This document shows, piece after piece, positions 1 through 5,835 of a stretch of 7,451 nt of DNA (its first letter is position 1; every line of letters starts with the position of its first letter). A program made the position numbers and the translations under genes. This DNA is from Bacillota bacterium (GTDB taxonomy: Bacteria > Bacillota > Clostridia > Peptostreptococcales > Anaerovoracaceae): contig JAEEUO010000051.1 in NCBI GenBank assembly GCA_016286935.1, positions 1 to 7,451 of the forward strand. Reading direction: 5' to 3'. Below the pieces are notes generated by a model that saw nothing but the letters and a program-made list of their open reading frames with translations, had not been told where the DNA came from and did not search any database.

Positions 1-1020
1 TTGAGTGACGTCCTCGCGCAGGGAGTTCGAGCGGCTGTCGATCGACATGAGCTGGAGGTAGTCGACGACGAGGAGGTCGAGGCCCTTGTCCTTATCGGCC
101 TTCAGGCGGCGCGCACGGGAACGGATCCCCGCGATGTCGGCGCCGGGCGTCGTGTCGATGTAGATCCCCGCGTTCGCGAGGCGGTCGACCGCGACGTAGA
201 TCTTCTTCCAGTCGTCCTCGTTGAGGTTGCCGACCTTCAGCTTGCCGAGGTCGACCTTCGATTCAATCGACAGGAGCTTCGAGCCGAGCTCCGTCTCCGC
301 CATTTCGAGCGAGACGAACAGGATCTTCGCGTTCTTCTTCAGCGCCGCGTTGTGGCAGAGCGACAGCGCGAACGACGTCTTGCCCATCGCGGGGCGCGCG
401 GCGAGGATGATGAGGTTGCCTTTTTGGAGGCCGGCCGTCATCTTGTCGAGGTCGCGGAAGCCCGTCGCGAGGCCGGTCAGGCCGTCCTTGTTCTTCGCGA
501 GCTCGTCGAGCATGACGAGGTTTTCTTTCAGGACGTCCGGCAGCGCGACGTAGCCGCTCTTCGTCCGGCCCTGGGAGATCTCGAACACGGCCTGCTCGGC
601 GTTGTTGAGGATGTCCTCGGTCGGCTTCTGTTCGGCGAACGCCGTGTCGATGACGTCGCTCGACGTGCGGATCAGGCGGCGCAGGATCGCCTTTTCGGCG
701 ACGATCTGGGCGTACTCGATCGCGTTCGCGGTCGACGGGACCTCGCCCGACAGCTCCGCGATGTACGAACGGCCGCCGGCCATTTCGAGCGTGCGGCGCT
801 TCTTCAGTTCCTCCGAGACGGTCAGAACGTCGACGGGGAGGCTCCGCTCGCTCAGGGAGATGATCGTCGACCAGATCTCTTTGTGGGCGTCCGCGTAGAA
901 ATCGTCCGGACGGAGGATCGCCTGGATCTCCGCGATGACGTTCTTCTCGAGCAGGCACGCGCCGAGGACGGACTTCTCCGCCTCGATGCTGTGGGGAGGG
1001 ATGCGTTCGATCTGGCTCAT
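1..1020 (-). CDS. dnaB: Replicative DNA helicase DnaB, C-terminus cut off by the window edge
   Basis: DnaB is the hexameric, ATP-driven 5'-3' helicase that unwinds DNA at the replication fork and recruits primase. The visible 340 residues hold the N-terminal helical domain (about 1-150), the linker (about 150-180) and most of the RecA-like ATPase domain. The Walker A loop reads [10 protein letters not shown] at 207-216, with K214 and T215 as the nucleotide-binding pair. The SLEM motif at 237-240 carries the expected catalytic glutamate E239. Walker B is [10 protein letters not shown] at 316-325, with D320. The family is usually about 440-460 residues, so roughly 100 are missing, including the arginine finger. 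No intein or frameshift is visible in this part. The start ATG overlaps the rplI stop (ATGA, 4 nt), pointing to translational coupling. It is the third gene of the gdpP-rplI-dnaB unit, a common Firmicutes arrangement. Identification is secure; completeness cannot be judged. Confidence 0.97.
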   Translation of the reverse strand, partial: MSQIERIPPHSIEAEKSVLGACLLEKNVIAEIQAILRPDDFYADAHKEIWSTIISLSERSLPVDVLTVSEELKKRRTLEMAGGRSYIAELSGEVPSTANAIEYAQIVAEKAILRRLIRTSSDVIDTAFAEQKPTEDILNNAEQAVFEISQGRTKSGYVALPDVLKENLVMLDELAKNKDGLTGLATGFRDLDKMTAGLQKGNLIILAARPAMGKTSFALSLCHNAALKKNAKILFVSLEMAETELGSKLLSIESKVDLGKLKVGNLNEDDWKKIYVAVDRLANAGIYIDTTPGADIAGIRSRARRLKADKDKGLDLLVVDYLQLMSIDSRSNSLREDVTQ

Positions 1021-1463
1021 TGTTCCGCCACCTCGACGACGACCGTTCCCGCGATGTCCTGGAAGAGCTTCACGGGGACGCGGTAGGATCCGGTCTGCTT
1101 GATCGGGTTGTCGAGCGCGATCTTTTTCTTGTCGATCTCGATGCCGTGCTGAGCCTTCAGCTCGTCCGCGATCGTCTGGGCCGTCACGGCGCCGAAGAGG
1201 CGTCCGCCGTCGCCCGCCTTGTACGCGAGCTTCAGCGCCGCCTTGTCGAGCTTTTCCTTCACGCGCTTCGCCGATTCGAGATCGTTCGCGCGCTTCTCGG
1301 CTTCCTTCGCCTTGCGGGCTTCGAGGATCTTCCGGTTCGCGGGAGTCGCTTCCTGGGCGAGGCCCTTCGGCAGGAGCATGTTCCGCGCGTAGCCGTCGCT
1401 GACCTTCGCGATCGTTCCGGCCTTTCCGAGCCCTTTGACTTCTTTGAGTAAGATGACCTCCAT
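1017..1463 (-). CDS. rplI: 50S ribosomal protein bL9
   Basis: bL9 binds 23S rRNA near the base of the L1 stalk and helps maintain reading-frame fidelity and 30S/50S function. The 148-residue product is full length for the family. The N-terminal rRNA-binding domain (1-50) starts [16 protein letters not shown] and carries the signature [14 protein letters not shown] at 23-36. A long charged linker helix rich in Lys, Glu and Ala spans about 41-78. The C-terminal domain has the conserved GRLFGAVT at 87-94. The ATG at 1463 was chosen because a GGAGG sits 9 nt upstream, inside the last codons of gdpP, and because the protein then begins at the family N-terminus. It starts 4 nt after the gdpP stop, and its TGA overlaps the dnaB start, so all three genes are probably translated from one mRNA. 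Nothing unusual was seen. Confidence 0.97.
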   Translation of the reverse strand: MEVILLKEVKGLGKAGTIAKVSDGYARNMLLPKGLAQEATPANRKILEARKAKEAEKRANDLESAKRVKEKLDKAALKLAYKAGDGGRLFGAVTAQTIADELKAQHGIEIDKKKIALDNPIKQTGSYRVPVKLFQDIAGTVVVEVAEQ

Positions 1464-1467
1464 ATCG

Positions 1468-3423
1468 TTATTCCTCCGTTTCGGTGATGATCGTTCGTAT
1501 TTTCTGCATGACCTCGGCCTCGGTCCCTTCGGGCTGGGCGCCGGCCATCGTCAGGTGGCCGCCTCCGCCGAGCTTTTCCATGATCGTCTGGACGTTGACC
1601 TCGCCGAGCGAGCGCGCGCTGACGGTACAGTGGCCCTCGTCGCCCTTTCCGACGACGATCGACGCCTTGACGCCCTCGACGGCCAGGAGCCCGTCGGCCG
1701 CCTGGCTCATGATCATGCGCACCTCCTGGCCGGCCAGCGGGCAGGACGACAGCGCGATGCCGTCGCCGATGAGCTCGGCGCTCGCGATGATCGCGGAGCG
1801 GATGCGCGCCTCGCGGAACGTCGACCGGAAGAGGCGGCTGACGGCGACCGTATCGGCGCCGTTCCGCCGGAGCCACGAGGCCGCCTCGAACGTCCGGACG
1901 CCCGTCTTCACGCTGAAGTTCTTCGTGTCGAGGGCGATGCCGGCGAGGAGCGCCTCCGCTTCGTGCTTTTCGAGGATCTTGCGGTCGTCGGGGCCGTATT
2001 CGAGGATCTCCGTCACGAGCTCCGCCGCCGAGGACGCGTACGTCTCGAGGTAGTTCAGCGTCACGTCGTCGAGGCTGTCCTCGCTCTTGCGGTGGTGGTC
2101 GATCAAAACGAGCTTGTCGGTGATTGGGAGCAGGTCGGGGCACTCGAGGAGCTGGGGACGGTTCGCGTCCACGACGACGAGCAGCGACTCGGCCGTCGCG
2201 GCGTGGCACGCCTCGTCTCCGGTCATCATCGACGCGCCGGCCTCCGAGGACCGGTCGACGAGCGGGATCAGGGAGTTGTTGTAGGTGCCGATGACGATCG
2301 TGCATTCCTTCCCGACGGCGCGGGCGAACGCGGCGACGCCGACGCAGGCGCCGAAGGCGTCCATATCGGGGTCTTTGTGGCCCATGACGAAGACGCGGTC
2401 GGACTGCTCCATCAGCTGGCGCAGGGCGTGGGCCATGATGCGGCTGCGGCCCTTGTTGCGCTTCTCGACGGTCTCCATCTTGCCGCCGTAGTATTCGATG
2501 TTGGCGCGCTTCTTGACGACGGCCTGGTCGCCGCCGCGGCCGAGCGCGAGATCGAGCGCCGCGTTCGCGAACGACTCGGCCTCCTCGATCGAACGGCCGC
2601 CGATCCCCGCGCCGATCGACACCGAAAGCGGGAAGTCGGACGACGTCTGGATCGCGCGGATCCCGTCAAGGATCGAGAAGTGGGTGTCCTCCATCCGCGC
2701 GTAGTCCTTCTGTTCGAGGAGGATCACGTAGCGGTAGGAGCGCGGCTTCAGGATCGTCGGGTTGAACGGCGCGGCCCACTGGCGGATCGTCGTCTCGATC
2801 TCCGCGACGAGCAGCGCGCGCGTCTCGTCGTCGGATTTGTTGATGATCTCGTCGTAGTTGTCGACGTCGAGGATGATGTAGCAGAGCCGTTCGTCGTTGT
2901 ACATCGTCTTCAGCGTCTCGAGCGCCGTCACGTCGGTCCAGTAGATCAGGCAGGTGTGGCCGCCGGAATAGGCTTGCGTGCGGTACGTCTTTCCGCCGTG
3001 CTCGATGATGTTGTATTCTTCCGTGTTCGCCTGGAATTCGATGTCCTGGACCTTCAGGCCGGTGATCTGGGTGATGTTGTTCCGGAGCGCCTCGGCCGTC
3101 TCGTAGAGCGTCTCGAAGCGGTCGTTGCACCACAGGATCGTGCCGTCGTGGTCGATCATGCAGAGCGGCCGCGGGTCCTTCGAGAGGAACATGCGCGACG
3201 TTTCGTCGACCTCGCGGAGCAGCGAGCCGGAGTACTTCCGGAGATCGGAGGAGCGGATGCCGACGTAGCTCTTGCAGTAGAAGAACAGGGCGATCGTCAC
3301 GAGCCCCGCGAAGATGCCGAGGTACAGGTTGCAGAAGAGCAGCAGTACCGTGAACAGGATCGCGACGCCGATCGTCGCACGGAAGTACGGTTTCAATATT
3401 CCCTGGAAGAACTTGTTGTTCAT
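1468..3423 (-). CDS. gdpP: Cyclic-di-AMP phosphodiesterase GdpP (membrane PAS–degenerate GGDEF–DHH/DHHA1)
   Basis: GdpP (YybT family) hydrolyses the second messenger c-di-AMP to pApA, lowering its level and so affecting potassium/osmotic balance and cell-wall stress tolerance. The 651 residues have the full family architecture. Two membrane segments lie at about 16-50. A PAS-like domain spans about 82-165. A GGDEF-like domain spans about 175-315; the GGDEF signature is lost (RSYRY at 228-232 where it should be), as in known GdpP proteins, so cyclase activity is not expected. The DHH domain has HKDPDMDA at 349-356, D419, DHH at 442-444 and D499, all expected Mn ligands. DHHA1 ends with [10 protein letters not shown] at 619-628. 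Length is close to the ~655-660 usual for the family. The ATG at 3423 was chosen over the upstream ATG at 3471 because AAAGGA lies 7 nt before it and the product then starts just before the first membrane helix. It is first in a unit with rplI and dnaB. Confidence 0.95.
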   Translation of the reverse strand: MNNKFFQGILKPYFRATIGVAILFTVLLLFCNLYLGIFAGLVTIALFFYCKSYVGIRSSDLRKYSGSLLREVDETSRMFLSKDPRPLCMIDHDGTILWCNDRFETLYETAEALRNNITQITGLKVQDIEFQANTEEYNIIEHGGKTYRTQAYSGGHTCLIYWTDVTALETLKTMYNDERLCYIILDVDNYDEIINKSDDETRALLVAEIETTIRQWAAPFNPTILKPRSYRYVILLEQKDYARMEDTHFSILDGIRAIQTSSDFPLSVSIGAGIGGRSIEEAESFANAALDLALGRGGDQAVVKKRANIEYYGGKMETVEKRNKGRSRIMAHALRQLMEQSDRVFVMGHKDPDMDAFGACVGVAAFARAVGKECTIVIGTYNNSLIPLVDRSSEAGASMMTGDEACHAATAESLLVVVDANRPQLLECPDLLPITDKLVLIDHHRKSEDSLDDVTLNYLETYASSAAELVTEILEYGPDDRKILEKHEAEALLAGIALDTKNFSVKTGVRTFEAASWLRRNGADTVAVSRLFRSTFREARIRSAIIASAELIGDGIALSSCPLAGQEVRMIMSQAADGLLAVEGVKASIVVGKGDEGHCTVSARSLGEVNVQTIMEKLGGGGHLTMAGAQPEGTEAEVMQKIRTIITETEE

Positions 3424-3443
3424 TCGGAAATCCTTTCTGCCCG

Positions 3444-3466
3444 AAGGCGCCCGGGGGCGCCTTTTT
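3444..3466. other. Perfect hairpin in the gdpP leader; reads as an intrinsic terminator on the + strand
   Basis: An 8-bp perfect inverted repeat (arms 3444-3451 and 3456-3463, AAGGCGCC/GGCGCCTT) encloses a 4-nt loop. On the + strand it runs straight into five T residues (3462-3466), the form of a Rho-independent terminator facing away from gdpP, antisense to its leader. On the minus strand it has no T-run after it. There it would be a stable hairpin in the gdpP 5' leader, ending about 7 nt before the AAAGGA ribosome binding site at 3436-3431. It could stop antisense transcripts that have crossed gdpP, or stabilise the mRNA 5' region; the sequence alone does not decide. Confidence 0.6.
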
Positions 3467-3498
3467 CCCACGTCAAAAGATGCCGATGGTTATAGGCT

Positions 3499-3525
3499 TT
3501 AATAGTATACCATATCTTTTGTCAA
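3499..3525 (-). promoter_or_regulatory. Probable sigma-A promoter of gdpP-rplI-dnaB
   Basis: This AT-rich island in a GC-rich region holds promoter elements reading toward gdpP. TATACT (3509-3504) is directly preceded by TGG, giving an extended -10 element (TGn-TATACT). A perfect TTGACA lies at 3525-3520, but only 10 nt from TATACT, too close to serve as its -35. It could pair with TATTAA (3504-3499) at a 15-nt spacing, shorter than the usual 17. Either arrangement would start transcription about 70 nt before the gdpP ATG. That a promoter lies here is likely, since a strong terminator stands upstream; which -10 is used is uncertain. Confidence 0.65.
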
Positions 3526-3533
3526 GTCGCACG

Positions 3534-3547
3534 TTTTTGTACAAAAA
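3534..3547. promoter_or_regulatory. 14-bp perfect palindrome, candidate operator upstream of the gdpP promoter
   Basis: TTTTTGTACAAAAA is perfectly self-complementary with no spacer and sits 8 bp upstream of the TTGACA at 3525. Its size and position suit a dimeric regulator binding site. Its AAAAA half (TTTTT on the minus strand) also serves as the T-run behind the hairpin at 3551-3574, so it may be partly a terminator tail. No regulator can be named from the window. Confidence 0.35.
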
Positions 3548-3574
3548 TATGCGCGCGCGTGCGAACGCGCGCGT
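3543..3574 (-). terminator. GC-alternating hairpin followed by a T-run, possible secondary terminator
   Basis: A 9-bp perfect stem (3552-3560 with 3565-3573, alternating CG) plus one wobble pair closes a 4-nt loop. On the minus strand it is followed, after a few bases, by five T residues (3547-3543). It lies about 45 nt beyond the main rpsR terminator and could catch read-through before gdpP. The spacing between stem and T-run is looser than in the main terminator. The alternating purine/pyrimidine runs at 3547-3563 and 3565-3579 are also of the kind that favours Z-DNA under negative supercoiling. Confidence 0.4.
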
Positions 3575-3581
3575 ACGCGAG

Positions 3582-3611
3582 GCGCGCGGCTCCCGCCCTT
3601 CCGCCGCGCGC
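3582..3611. repeat. 9-bp perfect inverted repeat (GCGCGCGGC…GCCGCGCGC)
   Basis: Arms 3582-3590 and 3603-3611 are exact reverse complements around a 12-nt pyrimidine-rich loop. No T-run follows on either strand, so it is not a standard terminator. It is the middle of three GC-rich hairpins between rpsR and gdpP. Function unknown. Confidence 0.5.
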
Positions 3612-3618
3612 GGGCAGT

Positions 3619-3647
3619 AAAAAACCCGCTCTCGCGAGCGGGCTTTT
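3619..3647 (-). terminator. Strong Rho-independent terminator of the rpsF-ssb-rpsR operon
   Basis: On the minus strand, CCCGCTC and GAGCGGG form a 7-bp GC-rich stem (3642-3636 with 3631-3625). It closes on a GCGA tetraloop of the GNRA class and runs directly into six T residues (3624-3619). A G·T pair and an upstream AAAA (3647-3644) could extend the stem into the T-run. It starts about 40 nt after the rpsR stop and separates the ribosomal operon from gdpP. Confidence 0.93.
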
Positions 3648-3686
3648 GCAACTTTGTGATTGTGTCCGGTCTGTCTTCCGGTGTGA

Positions 3687-3929
3687 TTATTCCGCCTTGA
3701 ACGGGAGGAGCGCGACGGTGCGGGCTCTCTTGACGGCGGTCGTGATGGCTCTCTGGTGGAGGGCGCACGTTCCGGTCACGCGGCGCGGAAGGATCTTGCC
3801 GTTTTCGGAGATGTACTTCTTCAGCGTTTCGGTGTCCTTATAATCGATTTCTCTGTCCTTATCGGCGCAGAACGCGCAGACTTTCTTTCTGCCGCGCGGG
3901 CCGCCCATGGGGCGTTTTCTTTCAGCCAT
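3687..3929 (-). CDS. rpsR: 30S ribosomal protein bS18, zinc-ligand (C+) form
   Basis: bS18 pairs with bS6 and binds the platform region of 16S rRNA in the small subunit. The 80-residue product is full length. It has a basic N-terminus ([16 protein letters not shown]) and the core [21 protein letters not shown] at 40-60, the most conserved part of the family. C18-x2-C21 and C55-x2-H58 form a complete set of likely zinc ligands, marking the metal-binding version of S18; many bacteria carry a version lacking these residues. The ATG at 3929 has AAAGGA upstream at suitable spacing. It lies 68 nt after ssb, a gap in which I see no terminator or promoter. It is the last gene of the rpsF operon, followed by the terminator at 3647-3619. 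Confidence 0.97.
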   Translation of the reverse strand: MAERKRPMGGPRGRKKVCAFCADKDREIDYKDTETLKKYISENGKILPRRVTGTCALHQRAITTAVKRARTVALLPFKAE

Positions 3930-3997
3930 TTTCGTATCCTTTCGATAATCTGTTATTGCGGAATGTTGATGGTGTCGTCGTCCGTTCCATTATTCCA

Positions 3998-4447
3998 TTA
4001 GAAGGGGATATCATCATCCTCTTCCTCCTGGAGTTCGGTGAATCCGGGGGGAACGGGGGGCTGGGACGGGGCGGACGCCGGGGAATTGTTCCTGCGGAAC
4101 GATTCCTGCGGAGCGGCCGAGGCCTGGCCTTCGGACTTCGGACCGAGGAACTCGATCCGGTCGGCGACGACGTCGGTCGTGTAGACGGTCTTGCCGTCCT
4201 TGTCCTGGTAGGATCCGGTCTGGATCCGTCCGGACACGCCGACGAGGCGTCCCTTGTTCAGGTACTTTTCGGCGAATTCCGCCTGTTTCCCGAACGAGGT
4301 GATGCGGATGAAATCTGCGTTGTTTTCCCGATCGCGGGAGAACGGCCGGTCAACCGCAAGAGTAAAGGTCGCGACCGCAGTCTGGGACTGGGTGTAGCGG
4401 ACTTCGGGGTCTCTTGTGAGCCGTCCTGTGAGTACAACAGAATTCAT
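3998..4447 (-). CDS. ssb: Single-stranded DNA-binding protein
   Basis: SSB coats single-stranded DNA during replication, recombination and repair, and recruits partner enzymes through its C-terminal tip. The 149 residues hold an OB-fold at about 1-105 (MNSVVLTGRLTRDPEVRY start, FIRITSFGKQAEFAEKYL at 46-63, GRIQTGSYQDKDGKTVYTT near 73-91). A flexible Gln/Pro/Ser-rich linker follows, then the canonical acidic tip EEEDDDIPF. An aromatic Phe (F52) stands where many SSBs have Trp. The ATG at 4447 is preferred over the longer open frame to 4621: GGAGG lies just upstream, the product starts at the family N-terminus, and the extra region would overlap rpsF out of frame. The rpsF stop TAG runs into this ribosome binding site (TAGGAGG), with only 8 nt between the genes, so translation is probably coupled. 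Confidence 0.97.
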   Translation of the reverse strand: MNSVVLTGRLTRDPEVRYTQSQTAVATFTLAVDRPFSRDRENNADFIRITSFGKQAEFAEKYLNKGRLVGVSGRIQTGSYQDKDGKTVYTTDVVADRIEFLGPKSEGQASAAPQESFRRNNSPASAPSQPPVPPGFTELQEEEDDDIPF

Positions 4448-4455
4448 TCTTCCTC

Positions 4456-4743
4456 CTACTTCTCGTCCTTGTTGACGATGATGTGACGAACGATCGGTTC
4501 GGCGTTGCGGCAGCGGCGGTCGAGTTCCTTCGGAAGCTCGGGGTTCGCTGTGAACGGCAGGACGAAATAGTAGCCCTCGTTCTTCTTCTCGATCGGATAT
4601 GCGAACTTGCGCAGTCCCCATTCCGCCATTTCGCCGGCTTCGCCGCCTTCCGCGATGATGCCCTTGACGGTCTCTACGACTTCGTTCCGTTTGGCTTCAT
4701 CCAGATCCGCGTCGATGACGAACATGATCTCATACTTGTTCAC
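4456..4743 (-). CDS. rpsF: 30S ribosomal protein bS6
   Basis: bS6 forms a heterodimer with bS18 on the 16S rRNA platform. With a GTG start at 4743 the product has 95 residues, the usual family length. It begins (M)NKYEIMFVIDADL, has the signature EWGLRKFAYPIEKKNEGYYF at 41-60, and ends EPIVRHIIVNKDEK. The GTG was chosen because GGGAGGTGA stands 7 nt upstream. An in-frame ATG at 4863 would add 40 residues unlike any S6, and it lies within the -35 element of the promoter. This is the first gene of rpsF-ssb-rpsR. Its protein partner bS18 is encoded by the last gene of the same operon, which fits feedback control by the S6:S18 pair. Confidence 0.97.
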   Translation of the reverse strand: MNKYEIMFVIDADLDEAKRNEVVETVKGIIAEGGEAGEMAEWGLRKFAYPIEKKNEGYYFVLPFTANPELPKELDRRCRNAEPIVRHIIVNKDEK

Positions 4744-4750
4744 GGTATTT

Positions 4751-4759
4751 TCACCTCCC
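4751..4759 (-). promoter_or_regulatory. Ribosome binding site that fixes the rpsF GTG start
   Basis: GGGAGGTGA on the minus strand is near-perfectly complementary to the 16S rRNA 3' end and lies 7 nt before the GTG at 4743. It decides the start in favour of this GTG. Its GGGAG (4759-4755) is complementary to CUCCC in the leader (4791-4787), a possible sequestering pairing. Confidence 0.9.
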
Positions 4760-4771
4760 TGTGGACTAATG

Positions 4772-4795
4772 GCCGCCCTCCTGGTTGGGAGCGGC
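4772..4795 (-). promoter_or_regulatory. Bulged leader hairpin before rpsF, candidate S6:S18 autoregulatory site
   Basis: In the rpsF mRNA leader, a 4-bp outer stem GCCG/CGGC (4795-4792 with 4775-4772), a GG bulge on the 3' side (4777-4776) and a 4-bp inner stem CUCC/GGAG (4791-4788 with 4781-4778) close a 6-nt loop CAACCA. The hairpin ends 12 nt before the ribosome binding site. Published work describes an RNA element in rpsF leaders of many bacteria that binds the S6:S18 complex and involves a CCG in a bulged helix. A CCG is present here, but in the outer stem, and I cannot align it to the consensus without a covariance model. The assignment is an inference from position and structure. Confidence 0.4.
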
Positions 4796-4807
4796 AGAGT
4801 ATTCTTC

Positions 4808-4828
4808 ACGCGCAAGCAAAAGGCGCGC
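4808..4828 (-). repeat. 6-bp GC hairpin at the very 5' end of the rpsF leader
   Basis: GCGCGC (4828-4823) and GCGCGT (4813-4808) can form a 6-bp stem, one pair being G·U, around a 9-nt loop. It starts at or within a few bases of the predicted transcription start. It may simply protect the 5' end of the mRNA, or be part of a larger leader fold. Confidence 0.35.
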
Positions 4829-4834
4829 TCATAC

Positions 4835-4863
4835 ATTATATGTGCGCGCCGGGTCCAATGCAA
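4835..4863 (-). promoter_or_regulatory. Sigma-A promoter of rpsF-ssb-rpsR
   Basis: A perfect TATAAT -10 box (4840-4835) lies exactly 17 nt from TTGCAT (4863-4858), which keeps the conserved TTG of the -35 consensus. Transcription should start near 4830-4828, leaving a leader of about 85 nt before the rpsF GTG. The -10 and spacing are ideal and the -35 is moderate. The promoter makes rpsF-ssb-rpsR independent of plsC, whose stop lies about 43 nt upstream. Confidence 0.85.
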
Positions 4864-4905
4864 GTGTTTTTTGAATGTTTTTCGCCGTTTTCCGCGGCGT
4901 TTCGA

Positions 4906-5787
4906 TCACGCTTCCGTTTCGCTGTTTTCCTTCGCTTCCACCGCCGGAGAGGCCTCCGGAACCACTATACCGAGTTCCGCTTGAAGCCCGCGGACGCCGT
5001 CCTTGACGGTCTCGATCACCCGGTCGGAGAACTCGCCCCACTCCCGCTTCGGGATCCCGGCCGTCGGGATCGCGGGAAGGATGCGGACGTCGACGCGGCC
5101 CGGGCAGGCGAGCTTGTTCTCCTCGTAGCAGTGGTAGGCGCCCTCGAGCGCGACCGGAACGATCGGAACGCCGGCGCGGAGCGCGAGCTGGATCGAGCCT
5201 TTGTGGAACCCACCCTCGTAGAATTGGGGCCCCCACGAACGCGTCCCCTCGGGGAAGATCGCCATATTGAAGCCCTTCTTCAGGTAGTCGACGCCCTCGT
5301 TGATGACGGCGACGTGGGCGCGGGGATTTTCCTGGGCCGGGGGAATGAAGATGCCGCGGATGCCGGCGACGTACTTGCCGATCAAAGGCGCCTTCTTCAG
5401 CTCCTGTTTCGCGATGAACGAGATCTGGCGGCCGCCGAGCATATAGCCGATCGCGATGACGTCCATATAGCCCTGGTGGTTCGCGATCACGCAGAACGGA
5501 TCGTCGCCCGCCGGGATGTTTTCGGTCCCGGTGATATGCATGTCCATGCCGAGCGTCTTCACGACGCCCTCGCACAGGCCGTAGAAGCTCTCGCCGATCT
5601 TCTGTTTTTCCTCCGCGTAGAGCTTTTTCAGCGCTTCAGCGTCCGCCGGCTCGTTCGAGCCTTCGAGCGCCTCCTCGCGCAGCTGGAGCTCCCGGATCGC
5701 GTCCGTCTCCGGCTTCATCGCGGAAAAGTAATACTTCGCGAACCACCACAGCGGTTTTCTGTTCTGCCAAATGCTGACTTTCGCCAT
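4906..5787 (-). CDS. plsC: PlsC-family 1-acyl-sn-glycerol-3-phosphate acyltransferase
   Basis: This family transfers an acyl chain from acyl-ACP or acyl-CoA to lysophosphatidate, giving phosphatidate, the precursor of membrane phospholipids, at the inner face of the membrane. The 293 residues carry the catalytic H-x4-D motif NHQGYMD (H104, D109), the substrate-binding FPEGTRS at 178-184 and the VPIVPVAL block at 207-214. The KQELKKAPLIGKYV stretch (127-140) is the usual segment between them. An N-terminal extension of about 75 residues, largely charged and helical in look after an aromatic-rich start (LWWFAKYYF at 13-21), makes it longer than the common ~200-250-residue PlsC. No strong membrane helix is evident. 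The C-terminus ends in an acidic, Ala/Pro/Glu-rich tail. The ATG at 5787 has AAGGAAG upstream. It follows glnA by 48 nt with no obvious terminator or promoter, so it may be co-transcribed. A different lysophospholipid acceptor is possible. Confidence 0.88.
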   Translation of the reverse strand: MAKVSIWQNRKPLWWFAKYYFSAMKPETDAIRELQLREEALEGSNEPADAEALKKLYAEEKQKIGESFYGLCEGVVKTLGMDMHITGTENIPAGDDPFCVIANHQGYMDVIAIGYMLGGRQISFIAKQELKKAPLIGKYVAGIRGIFIPPAQENPRAHVAVINEGVDYLKKGFNMAIFPEGTRSWGPQFYEGGFHKGSIQLALRAGVPIVPVALEGAYHCYEENKLACPGRVDVRILPAIPTAGIPKREWGEFSDRVIETVKDGVRGLQAELGIVVPEASPAVEAKENSETEA

Positions 5788-5835
5788 CGTGTTCTTCCTT
5801 CCGGGCGGACAGCCGTCCTTGCCGATTCAAAGGGT

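Noticed and set aside
1..1086. Open frame of 361 codons on the + strand opposite dnaB
   Set aside because: Antisense shadow of dnaB; it runs past the dnaB start into rplI and has no recognisable domain.
1435..3495. Long open frame of 686 codons on the + strand opposite gdpP
   Set aside because: It mirrors gdpP in antisense. Its composition is the Arg/Asp/Val/Leu-rich pattern typical of reverse-strand frames of GC-rich genes, it matches no family I know, and gdpP opposite is unmistakable with all its motifs.
3499..3843. Small open frames on both strands in the rpsR-gdpP gap (for example 3499-3768 minus and 3559-3843 plus)
   Set aside because: They run through the terminator, the CG-repeat hairpins and rpsR, and show Arg/Ala/Pro-rich translations of low-complexity sequence with no convincing ribosome binding site.
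3930..3997. Separate promoter or attenuator in the ssb-rpsR gap
   Set aside because: I see no paired -35/-10 elements and no stable hairpin with a T-run in these 68 nt.
4448..4621. Upstream in-frame extension of ssb
   Set aside because: It would overlap rpsF in another frame, and the ATG at 4447 with GGAGG gives the standard SSB N-terminus.
4744..4863. Upstream ATG extending rpsF by 40 residues
   Set aside because: The extension overlaps the -35/-10 promoter and leader, has no family similarity, and the GTG at 4743 has a near-perfect ribosome binding site and gives the normal 95-residue bS6.
4864..4905. Possible terminator after plsC (CGCCG/CGGCG stem, 5 bp)
   Set aside because: On the minus strand the stem is followed by A residues rather than T, so it does not work as an intrinsic terminator for plsC; as a + strand terminator it has only three T residues and no gene to serve.
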